Part shown: positions 34,101 to 45,713 of the stretch, piece after piece
Position numbering within the stretch: the stretch's first letter is position 1
Layout of the letters: every line of letters starts with the position of its first letter
DNA from: Trichoplax adhaerens
Lineage: Eukaryota; Placozoa; Uniplacotomia; Trichoplacea; Trichoplacidae
NCBI RefSeq assembly: GCF_000150275.1
Contig: NW_002060948.1
Span: 1,663,328-1,727,327 of the forward strand
Reading direction: 5' to 3'
Length of the DNA: 64,000 bases
Notes under the pieces: model-generated
What the model was told of the DNA's origin: nothing
Databases searched by the model: none
Seen by the model: only the letters and a program-made list of their open reading frames with translations
Made by a program: the position numbers and the translations under genes

Positions 34101-35806
34101 AACCATGATGCACACTGTACTAAAGATATGGATTGCCCAAAAGGCATCCCTATTAAGGATGGTCATGGTAAGTTGGTCATGATTGAACTGTGCTTGTTAT
34201 GATCAAAGTATCAATTTTAATTGATTATTACTGTATTGTTTTACTTAAAATGCATTGAATACATTAATTAGTGTGAAATATAAAGATGTTACCACTAGTA
34301 CATACAGATCATACAGTACTCAGTATCTACAGTATGTAATATATTCTGCATTGTTTAATAAGTAAAAAGATTAAAACAGCTTAGACATTAATTTACCAAT
34401 AAATTAATCTAGGTGTCAGAACAGGTAAATGCGATTTGTCAACCAAAACCTGTAAAATCTATGCTTGGTGCCCAATAGAAACTGATCAGCTAAAGTAAGA
34501 TTATTAAAAACAATTCTTTTATTCTGTATATCAACTTTATGCCGACACAATAATTCAATATTAATTAAGTATTTTACTTACGCTAGATATCCCTTTCCTA
34601 TTTTGGAAGATGCAAAAGATTTTACCTTATTAATTAAAAATTCTATTCAGTTTCCTAAATTTCAATACAGAAAGTAGGTACTAGGTTGCACTCTGGAGTA
34701 TTGATATTGTCAAGAATCGTCTAGATGCATATAGGATAATCCGTCACCCGTTATCTAAAAGTCTTCAATGCATCTCTTTCTAGGCGAAATATTGCTAACG
34801 TATCTTCTGACTTCCTAAAGTCGTGCCGTTATAGCCCTAATAATGCTATGAGTAAGCTCTGTCCAATATTTACCATTGACTCCATCGTTAATGCTACTGG
34901 CGAATCTTTTAATCCGATCGCTTACCTGGTAATTTTTATTTAGTATTTGCTTTAAACCGTTATATATGAGAGATTTGTATAAAAATTGCATTTCATGTTT
35001 CCATTAAACAGGGGGGTGTCATCGCAATATTAATTCGATGGGATTGCGACTTAGACTTTGGCGATAGCAAGTGTCTACCTGAGTATACCTTTCAACGGTT
35101 TGTGTAATGTAAAATAAAATATGTTGCAGTGGTTAATCTTTCGTTACAACTTCTTTGTTCTTTGCCGTTCTTGGTTTACAATTTAGGCTAGATAATCCGA
35201 ACGTTACACTGTCACCCGGATATAATTTCAGGTTTTAATAAATTGATTGTCTATTCCATGTCATATGTCTGATATTAACGCTTTTACAACTTTTTTTCAT
35301 CAATTTCAAATTGATTCTTAGATTTCCCATTTACTATCAAATTGATAATACTCAGCACAGAACTTTGACGAAAGCTTACGGAATACGCTTTATTTTTATT
35401 GTTTTTGGACAGGTTAACAATACTTTTAGTATATTACAACTATTGTTTCAAAATTACATCACTATATGCTAATTAATATATTGCCAGGCCGGGAAATTCA
35501 ATATCGTGCCCCTGCTATTAAATCTTGGATCTGGTCTCGCACTGCTTTCTATTGTTAGAATTAGTCATAGCATTATATAGTTAACGCGATTATAGCTTAA
35601 TTTTTAGATACTGACTCAATGATCACTTCGTGTTTATAACCATATCTGATAATAACTTGCTTTCTTTACATTTGTTATAGGCTACTGTCCTTTGTGATAT
35701 CATAGTGCTATACTTTATTAGAGGCCGAATGTACTATTATGGACACAAGTACGAAGTTATAGAGGAAGCCGATGAAGAATCTGTAAGCTTTGCCTTGCTG
35801 AGATAA
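31192..35806 (+). CDS. P2X purinoceptor, ATP-gated cation channel (exon 2 interrupted by assembly gap)
   Basis: Trimeric ligand-gated channel opened by extracellular ATP. Twelve exons, the number usual in vertebrate P2RX genes: 31192-31367, 31526-31643 plus 31694-31720 around the gap, 33798-33869, 34092-34167, 34413-34494, 34587-34673, 34784-34928, 35012-35097, 35187-35231, 35322-35412, 35488-35553, 35681-35806. N-terminus has the TxK site (EYNTAK) and TM1 (LVQLIIVGYVIG). ATP-site residues are present: KVKG, DFTLLIKN, YNFR and LTKAYGIRF. All ten ectodomain cysteines are in place. TM2 is LGSGLALLSIATVLCDIIVLY, followed by a YxxxK trafficking motif (YYGHK). ATG 31234 gives a more usual N-terminus than 31192. 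An in-frame TAA at 31715-31717 follows the gap. The last exon could instead splice at 35783. Subtype not assignable. Confidence 0.93.
31644..31693. other. Assembly gap (50 N)
   Basis: Exactly 50 N, a conventional placeholder size. It falls inside P2X exon 2. Confidence 0.99.
31721..33797 (+). other. P2X intron 2
   Basis: About 2.1-kb intron with a GTTGAT donor and an AAAG acceptor. Contains a 13-base G run (33431-33443). A 50-codon open frame on the minus strand (32106-32258) is discussed in the findings. No other gene signal. Confidence 0.5.
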
Positions 35807-37891
35807 TAATACATTATTATAATTCAACGGTGTAAATTTATTGCAGTTGAATATCTTAATTACTTCAGGAATCGTTTATACAACCCGTGGAAAACAAACG
35901 ACTTTGACTTTACTCTACTAAAGTCAATTATTATCATACAAATATTTCCGTACTATACTTAGATATTGATTAAAAGAATTGGCAGATTCTTGAAAATTTT
36001 GTTAAGTCAAAATGAAATTTAATTTACTATATGATGTAATTTCTTATTTTGTTATGTAGTAGTTTATCTCATCGAATTAATATTTTATCTATATACTCCT
36101 TTCAAGGTATTATAAATATCTTGTGCCAAATTATAGAATATATTTCAAACTGTACTTTTATCTATAAATACATATACGGTACATTGCTTGTAGAATTAAG
36201 CGGATTTTGATTGCAAAACATTGTATAAATTGCTGTATTAATGCTTTGATACTTATGCACTAACCCTTCTATGTACAAATATACATAATTGTTACAATTA
36301 CTTTTAAAAACTAGTTATGCTTGTTACAAATGCTTTGCTAATATGCATAATGCATTATAGATATTGCCTAAATAGTGCAATATTAACTATCTGCATATAA
36401 ATTTTACGCTAATACATGACAGTTGCTGAACTTACATAGCTGTATTAAATGAAATACCTAGTCGCTTTAGAGCATAGAGACTACTAACGACTGTCTGGAA
36501 TCGTTAACTATTAAATTACTAGCAATAGTAATACTATAATTTCAAAACGAATTAAATTTAATTTGTAGTCCTGCGCTTAATGCTTTGAGTAGGCGTTGAC
36601 CTATTTGGCTAGTAACTGACTAGTGTGCTGCTAACAAATGCTACCGCTACACCCCATGCTAAACTAGCAATTTCATGCAATTGAAATGTGCTTCTAGATG
36701 CATAAAGTGTTATAAAATTGATTCATAATAGTATAGTACGTTTATAGCGATATCTACACTGCGCAAATAGATACATACTTGTATTATAGGCAATGAAACT
36801 GTACAGATTAGACTAGCTAATATCGATCTCATTTATTCTACTCTACTTGTAGATTAATAACGCAGATAATATCGTTGTCAGTTAGAAAATCTATGGGATG
36901 GCGAGGCAAGCTACTTAAATAATAATTTGGATTGTTAGCAAAAAAGGTCAAAAAAATTATTAGGCCACAATTATTTAGTATTAAGGTATTAAAAATAGTT
37001 ATAATCCTGCTATACTACCGTGAATTCATGATCAAATGTTGTTGTTCTTTATATTCCTGTATCATAAGTGATCGTGAATTGAATATGATCAAGGAATATA
37101 ATTATACTTTCAATGATGCATTTAGCAGCGATTCTAATATTGTAGATATCTAGATGTGATGGAGTATGTACACATTGATATTCTCTACTTTCTTACTGTA
37201 AAAGTCACTAACAGATTACGGGATACAGTTTCGACTTCGAGTAACAATTATACATGTAGAAGTAAATTATATTTTCGACAACATTTCCATGTTTACAAAT
37301 GTAGGCCATAACCTAGTAACGTACTAGCAATGTTGAACTAAGTATCTTAATAATTAATTATTATCTAAAATAGCTAAGAATGTGAAACACATATTGTGTT
37401 TAAGCTGAACATACTGTATGTATCAAAAATTGTATTTCTTTTTCGTTTATTGATCAAATACTGTGTCATTGATTAACACTGTGTCAAATTATTCTGAATA
37501 GTCACCTACATTATAAAGAAACTAACAATATTCTTTAATGATTATAATAATGAATAATAGCATAGGCCATATAGTATGAAGAAACACTACTGTAATTATG
37601 AAGCATTATATAATACAGAGCCAGATTTATAATAAATATCCAATATCAAACTATATAGTGCTTCTACATATTTGATACAGATTCATAGGTATGCTCGATG
37701 ATGACGATTAAAAGATTTTCAGTATGACAGTAACATAGAATGATTTCATAAAGAAGTAATGCTGATATGGCTAATTGATTCGATGTTAATTTAATGTTTG
37801 CATTTTATAAATGCGTTTACAAAGAACTATTACGTTGTTTGAATGCTAAATCCCTAGAAATAGAGCGGCGTTAGCCAATCTTCAGCAATGA
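35807..37891. other. Tail-to-tail intergenic space, P2X/HEATR6
   Basis: AT-rich 2.1 kb without arrays or supported exons. The open frame at 36932-37153 has no family resemblance and is probably chance. Confidence 0.5.
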
Positions 37892-40800
37892 CTAGCTTGT
37901 TGCATTATCCTCTTCACCAGCTGTCAATTTTTCTAGTAATATTTGAAGAAACTCTGATCCATCGCCATTAAAGTCTTTCAATAGAGCAGACAGATGATCT
38001 AATAGGAGAGTGCAGTTCATTACTATCACTAAAAGTCATTATTAATTAATTTACTTGTAAATTAACTTTTTCAGTACACTAAAACTTTACTTTCATAAAT
38101 TCTTAAGTAATTTAATTATAGATCAATACAGATTTACAAAGTTTGATATAGCTGTACCTGTAAACTTCTTTTTGTATTCTTGAAATTTCGTGGAATCGTT
38201 TACGTCAGGCGCCTAGCCAATTATATTTCGAAAATAGAACAGTTGGTCATAAATTTTGCAAACAATTATATCTTTCTAATATCGTAGAGTATTCTAACAT
38301 GTTAATTTTATACCTGCCGCTGCGAAATTTCCGATGGATAATCCTTCAAAAATTGAGCTAATCTATCTTCCAGGCCTGATAATTGAGTTCGGACGTATGA
38401 TATATCAGTTTCTTTCATTAACGATGCAATATGACAGATTGATACATATATCTACAAAATAAAAGAATTGAATTGGTTATTGTAAAAATAAATTAAAAGG
38501 ACATGATAATGTCCGCAATGATTTAAATGCATAGCTACCTGATCCTTAAGATTATTGAGGTGTCTATATTCATTGAAATCTGTTGTCACAGCACTACTAC
38601 TCAAGCAGACAACATAACTTTTCCATATACTAGCATAAAGTGCTGGGTCTCCATAGCATCTTCGATCGGAAGCAGATGACAACGCTTGCGCGGCAGTGAT
38701 ACGAACCTATTAATATTACAGAATATCCAGAATCATAAATATTTGATCGTAGTACGGACAAGTAAAAATTTAGATTTCACGAGATATCTGAAACATAAGT
38801 TCCTACTTTAAAGTTCTTGCAAGTTTCGATAGCAAACATCAACGTGTTAAATACCGATGTCTAGAGAAGAATGAAAATTGCTCAGCATCAGTATTGTCTA
38901 AACATACGCTTATAATAAACTTCAGAAAATCCATATACCGTCCACTTAATAGCTCCTACAGCAATTGCGGTATTTTGAAACATCTTTCCTAACGCGCTAC
39001 AAGCATTCCATCTCACCTTATTATGAGAATTTGTGGAGAAAATTTATTACATACAACGACGAGAACGTACTGAAATAGCAGATTACATTGGACAATAAAC
39101 AACTTCTGCACCTTCATCATCCCGGATCCAACACTTTTACTTAAAAGAGCCATGGACTTGCTGATGTAGTCTTGAAACTCTTCCTTCTCTATTGGCCGAT
39201 CATTTAGATAATAAGATTAAACGAATTCATCTTATATACAAAGCATATTAACTGCTGTACTTACCGAGATGATTACTTGATAGGAACTGCAGCATATTTC
39301 CCAAAGCACGCATTATGTTAAACTTAATCTGAGAAGGTGAATAAAAGTATTATAAATTTAATACATCTGTTTATGTAAACCCGTAGTGTAACCTATCTGT
39401 CTTACAAGAAAGTTTAAAAATGGTAATATCCTATTAATTTACCTTATCATTGTCATCTGTAGCTTTTAGAATTACTGCGTAAATTCTCGATATAAGCTTC
39501 ATAGAAAAGTTTTCATGATACTGTGATCTGTATACGTAGTAAATAACAAGCTAAAGTCTGAATCTTGCTAAATCCTACATATAGAATTTTCAAAATAGCT
39601 ACCTATTTACTACCATCGCATCAATTACATTAGCAAGAGACCATGCAGCCTTTACTCGAACATTTAGCTGACTATTTTCAATAGCATTTAGTATTTCAAT
39701 TACGCAATCAGCAGTAAATGAGGTGTCCTAAGTGTGTGAGTTAAGGGACAATAGTAAGCATTGAGACAAGTTAGATATCTACTTTGATGCTAAAAAATTA
39801 AAAATAATACTCACATCGCGTAGCATTGGGTACATCGTAAAAACCCCTACACATCGTACCGCTGAAGCCTTGAAATGATCAAAGTGATTCAATCTTAAAA
39901 ACTATTAACTTTTTTGCTCTTTGTTAAAACTGAATTCATAAAATATTATTTGTTTATGCTAGATTTAAAAATGAAAGTTCACCTTAACGAAAGGGTTCTC
40001 ATCTTTACAGAGCGTGAGTAATGTAGTCATACAGAAAATTCTTAATGTCATCTACAAAAGGAGATTATGACGTTAAATAATAATACCATCTATTTAATTT
40101 TACGGCATAAAAACATGATATGCTATACAAATTCTTTATTCTCGTAATAGTCTATAGTTTTATCTTACTGGTAATTCCTGAAATACTTCAGCTCCAATCA
40201 TAGATAAACAATCACAACCTGCAGCACGGATCGTGCTGTTAACACTGGGTTGTGAGAGATTTTGCAACACATCAGACAAGAGATATTTCCAGTAATTAAC
40301 CGCTTCAAGCAAATATGCTTCCTTATTATTTGCGTCCGCTTCAGCAATGTTCCGTTGCCTAATACGAGCAATTTCTTCCAGCAGTTTAACAGCATACAAT
40401 GTAATCTTACGATCACCATCAGCCATGCAATCAGAGGCAATGTTTTTAAGGTCATGTAATGATTTCCGTACGATTTGAGGATAATTAGCAGCAAACACAA
40501 TTAAGACTTGCAGTGCATCCTCTGCTATCGGCGACTGCAGTGATAAACTGTTCATACTATCATCTAAATTCGTAACTTGCTTAGACTCATATAACAGATT
40601 ACTGCATAACTTTATAAGCCATGGCGAGTGATTTGATAACGGATGAGCATTATCTATAGGTTTAAAGTTATAGCCAGGATACACTGATGCAGAAAGCAAT
40701 TGTTGCATTTCTGATGATGGTCCTTCAGTTGAAATAACTGATGTAAGACAGGCTAGAAATGCTACTCGAATGTTGTGATCTTTTTTATACATATAATGTA

Positions 40801-43800
40801 AGATACTATCGATTATCTTGGATAAGAAACCTTCCTGCAATCTATTGTATGGAGTATTTGTAACAACAACGGCTAGACATTTAAGAATTTGAAGTATTAA
40901 TTGATTGGAATTTGCTTGTTGTAAAGATTTAATTAAAGAGCGATGTACTTCATGTAGCATAGATGCTAAAGTAAAGGAAAACGAGATAAAAGGTCCATTC
41001 GATTTATCCTTGTAATTTGCAGCCGTTAGATAGGACTTTGAACCATCGAATAGAGCTGTTAGCAAGAATAGGCCACCCTGGCGACACTTTATTGAATTGT
41101 CCTTGGTAATACATGTGAAAATGCTTGGAGCTTTGCTTTCAGTACTATCAGGTATGAAGTAATGCCAATAACCTAAAGATGTAGCTTTTCTACATCTTTT
41201 GAAAATAGTTTGTAAGCAGGATAAAGCACTAAGGCGGACTTTAGACATGGCTGATTTTAGTTTTAATACTTGGCCACTTTCATTATCGGAATACTCCGAT
41301 TCAGAAGTGACCAAAGATTTCATGGACAGACTTGTATTGAATCCATGAGCAGAATCAGATGTTTTGAGAGCAATTCCTGCTGAATCGGTAGATAGTGGCG
41401 AAGAGATTGCGTCCATGGCGGCAGGATTGCTAGAAATTTTGTCGGTATTTTTACGAGGATATCTAGAACGTTTTTGAGATGATAGTGCACCGCTATCTTG
41501 CGCTTTTGTTGGAGATCCCCCTGTTTCAATGGTATCAATTGGGATTATTATTTAAATAAAATGAGTATCTTAATTTTAGAGGATCATGATTATAGCTACA
41601 AAGTAAACTTTACCGTGAGTTAATAAGACCGAAGCTTGAGCTTGCGTTAAAGTCACTTTCTCTATACCATGTAGCATGAATACCTTTTAAGTAAGGTTGG
41701 AAAAAAGGTGTAATACGTTGGTATTATATTTCTGACAATTTATTAAAATTTTTCACAATTACCAGCAGTATTATTATAACAAAATAACAGGAAAAAGACA
41801 TACCCGCAGAACAGAGATTAATGGATTTAACGAAATAGTGTCTAGATTATGAATTGCTGACAGTAGGTTTTGTAGAGATCGTAATGTGGAATTAAAATTC
41901 TGTAAAATGAAGATTAATCAATTTGTATGAATAGTCCAAAAACCTATTGGTGATTTCAAAGTGATTATTATGAAAATGATGTTCTAAATCAAACAGGAAT
42001 AATCAATACCCGACATGCCCTTAGAGGGTCAGTAAAGTTTGTGTCTAAATATGTTTCCATTGTCTTTTGCAGTATCTCATAAGACATTTGATAATGTTTC
42101 AATTCCAATGATGCTGCTGCAGCTTTTACTGATCTTTAATTTATTATTGTAAAGAAAAAAATCTCGTTAAAATTATGTCATGGTGAGAATAATTTTAAAA
42201 ATATAGATTAAAAGGGTTAAAGAATATGCCTTTACGCTGTAATAATATTAACAGACTTACTTGAATGTAAGGTTGCCAACACATTGAATAGCTAATCGAG
42301 ATATCTCGTCATTTTTCGATTGGGAGTAACGAGTTAGAATACCAATCGGTTGGGATGTATTTAACATTTGGTTACAAAACTACACAAGATTGTAGAAAGT
42401 CGAAAACATTGGAATAGCTATTACCCTATCAATATTTCAAGTACTGTATATTAATACCGAGAATAAAGTGTCCATTACCTTTAAACAGTTTGCTCCTCTA
42501 CCGTATAGAATGGCCCCTAGAGCTCTTAATGAATCAGTAACGGACCATTCATAACATGTATTAGAAAACTGAATCAGAAAGGTTAATAATTCATCGAGGG
42601 TCTTGTGATTTAACTTTACCTAACACACAAAATACAATTGATTATTCATACGTTATCAATCAAGCATATAACAATACCAATAAGAGGAGAAAATGAAATG
42701 ATTCAATCAACTTACATCCTGCTTATAAACAGCATTGTAGATATACTGACAAAATTTGACTACCAAATGTTCATTTGATGAAGGAATCAAGCAGCAAGAA
42801 TGGAGTAGCAATTGGTTGCATTCCTATAGACAATTAGGTAGAAAGTATTATTACTTTAAGGTTACTTCAGTCCATACGATAATCATTGTATCATTATTTA
42901 AATGTAATTATTATCTATCTAATTTTAGGCGTAGGGCAAATAAATGTTCAGACAAGCGGAAAATGGCTAAATGATGTCATGATTGACGTTTCATTTACGA
43001 GTATACTTCTGTCGCAAATGACTACACGAAATGATAGGGTCTGCGATAGTGATCTATCTGTGGATCAATTCAATTAGACGGACCTACCAAATTTTACTCT
43101 CCTCTATCATATCCTATCTACTGTATATTACATTTATTGTCATCAAAATAGAGAGATCTGGTAAAGAAGCTGTACTATACAAGACTTTAAGTTTTCAAAC
43201 TATGTTTTATCATTATCAAATGAATGAATTTATAAAGCTAAATGAGAAGCTGCTTTACTGTACGCATCTAAATGCTTGACGTAAGTAATGTTTGTAAATC
43301 TGTATAGACCGTGTTTTGATGAAATCTTGCCTCAAGTAGTGTACCATGGCCATCTCAATAGTTGGACAGTCGTATTCAGTTGATAGTCAATTGAAGATTT
43401 TGCCTGTGTTTGAAGACTGCGATGTGCTGTTCTATTGACCTAAGGATTGATCTTGAAATTATTATTATGGAATGATGTTGCTTTGATTGAGTTGGAACAC
43501 GACTGAATTTACTATAGCCTAATTTCTGCTTCATTCAATGCTTTCAACGTACAGATATTTTATTTTCCCTTTAGGTTCGATTGAAATCGATACAATAAGA
43601 AACAGTAGGTAGAAGTATACCATGGCTATCTCAATAGTTGGACAGTCGTAGTCAGTTGATAGTCAATTGAAGATTTTGCCTCTATTTGAAGACTGCGATG
43701 TGCTGTTCTATTGACCTAAGGATTGATCCTGAAATTCTTATTGTGGAATGATGTTGCTTTGATTGAGTTGGAACATGACTGAATTTACTATAGCCTAATT

Positions 43801-44158
43801 TCTACTTCATTCAATGCTTTCAACGTACAGATATTTTATTTTCCAGTTAGGCTCGATTGAAATCGATACAGTAAGAAACTGTATGTAGAATTAAAGACGG
43901 TAGTATCGAATTGCATTCATTACTTTCAAGGTGAATTATACTAGTAAATTGTTAGATCAAAATTGTCATTGTCGATCGTGTTTATCCTAGTCATCATGAA
44001 CAAACCCTTTCAGGAGGGAATTTTTCTCCACTGTAGGCCAAGGAATTAAGTCCATCCAGGCTACTGTTGAACGTCTCTTCTAAGCGATAATCATCTCGAC
44101 TTAACTGGATGATTCTATTATAATAAAATTGCCAATCGGGGACTTGTTGGCCGTCCAT
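37892..44158 (-). CDS. HEATR6: HEAT repeat-containing protein 6
   Basis: HEAT-repeat scaffold of unknown biochemical role (human HEATR6/ABC1, amplified in some breast cancers). Twenty exons in transcript order: 44158-44006, 42823-42716, 42619-42479, 42379-42261, 42133-42010, 41899-41804, 41683-41614, 41520-40169, 40051-39983, 39868-39815, 39727-39603, 39527-39443, 39328-39265, 39188-39112, 39016-38939, 38860-38807, 38706-38539, 38451-38314, 38212-38158, 37998-37892. Phases all match; 1078 residues against about 1181 in human. Recognised blocks: SESEYSDNESG, LKCLAVVVTNTPYNRL, NVRVKAAWSLAN, VRWNACSALGKMFQN, CKNFKVRITAAQAL, YGDPALYASIW. The N-terminus MDGQQVPDWQFYYNRI lies beyond a 1.2-kb intron 1 and fits the family by position and phase. 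Head-to-head with AACS. Confidence 0.95.
43342..43892. repeat. Direct duplication, two copies of about 276 bp
   Basis: Copy 1 starts at 43342 and copy 2 at 43618, both with TACCATGGC followed by ATCTCAATAGTTGGACAGTC and ending near CAGTAGGTAGAA/CTGTATGTAGAA. They differ by a handful of substitutions. Lies in HEATR6 intron 1. No coding potential seen. Confidence 0.95.
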
Positions 44159-45713
44159 GATTGCATTTTTGCCAAGATACAAGAGCTAGTTTGCGCAAGA
44201 TCAGCTTCACCGGCCATCACGGACCGATTGCGGTTTGAATGTCCCAACGTTGATACATAACCCTATGGAGTGTTCGATACAGGCGGGCGATACCATAGCA
44301 AACAGTGTCGTATTGATCCACGCTTCTGTCACCACTCCTGGTCGACGACCGTTGCCTCATCCATCTACAGTGTACAGTGTACAGTATTATGTACTGTCAA
44401 TACGGAGCTGTGGTGACGGTGGAGTACTGTACAGTCGGACGGGCGGACATTGTGATGGCTTCATTGCTGCTCTCAATTGAGATTGAATGGCAGAGTTGTG
44501 GTCCTGGCGTACTTCCTTCGGTAGGTAGAGGCTCGGTTCGGATTGATTTTTTTCAAAATAAATCAAGATCAACTGTAAATTGTATTTATTTTTTACCCAG
44601 TGCAGAGCCATGACTACCATGTCATCCATGTTGCAATGTTTTAGAATTACTGTAGTATCAAATTCACTTTGGAACTACACTCCTTCCTTAACACCATCGA
44701 AACTGGTGGAAATTCCACGGGATACGCGACATCATTTGAAGTAAATCATGGAGAATCGCCATGAAGTTTATCCTTGGAGGATGATTTGTCTTCGTGTCAG
44801 TCTGTCTGTCGCTCATTTTGGTACCGTACGCAAAGGGGAGAAGTTACGGGTGACAGGACAGAAGGACATTGGCAGGACTCTGTCAGTGGGTACAGTATGC
44901 CTCCGTCGAAATGAATTGACTGATCATTCTTAAGACTGGACGATCCTTCTTGTAGGTGATCGAATTCTCAAGATTGACCGCAATGTTCCTAAATTAAGGA
45001 CAAAATTTGTTCTTTGAAATGGTCGTAACATAGATACTGTGGAGAAAGAGACATCCCTGTCTGCTAATAAATCAAAGACTACCGGAAATCTTCCAGCCTC
45101 GACACTGAGTACAGTATGGAGTTTTACAGTACGATCCAAATCACTGCCCACTGGACACGTGACCGTACACGTTACTCGTCCGATAGGATGGGCTGAACCA
45201 ATCAGCCAATCAGATGTCACCGCTATTGTCTACAGTAAACAATCGTTTGAATTTGAATGAGTTCCAACTATCCCATCTACGTCACTAACAGACTCACACC
45301 ATAAACTTACCAATCCAACCGGGTCGAAGCAAATCCATACTGTACTACAGACTCGCAGACACACACACGACACACCATAGCCAGCCACCGCTCAGGGTCA
45401 TACTGGTACCAAAAGCTGTAACCTTTTACCCCTCCCCCCCCCCCACTAACCCTCAGGTCCTTGGGTGAATAGAAGCTAGTATGACTTGGTTGTAGCCCAC
45501 CCCTGGTGGTCAAAATTTGGGGCCACGTTCAGGTACAAGTTGTCCTTGCTCTTGCCTAAACTAGTCGACTAGAGAATCCCTTGATTGCCATTTTACTTTT
45601 CTCATCGCTAAATTACTGGATAGAATAGTTCATACTTTCCATCAGCTAGTGGTGAAGATCGTGAGAATTGCTGTTTTCAACTTGTTATCAAGTCATCCAT
45701 ACGATAGATCAAA
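44159..45713. promoter_or_regulatory. Divergent 5' region of HEATR6 (-) and AACS (+)
   Basis: 1.55 kb, GC-richer than most spacers here, with GTACAGT words (44370-44430, 45098-45135) and a C run at 45434-45444. Several overlapping open frames (e.g. 44930-45220 minus, 96 codons) match nothing I recognise and probably result from the GC-rich composition. Confidence 0.45.

Noticed and set aside
36932..37153. 73-codon frame in the P2X/HEATR6 spacer
   Set aside because: Lys/Ile/Tyr-rich text typical of translated AT-rich DNA; starts on a non-ATG codon and has no homologue known to me.
44930..45220. 96-codon minus-strand frame in the HEATR6/AACS divergent region
   Set aside because: GC-rich promoter-like DNA with overlapping open frames on both strands, no recognisable domain and no flanking splice-compatible partners.
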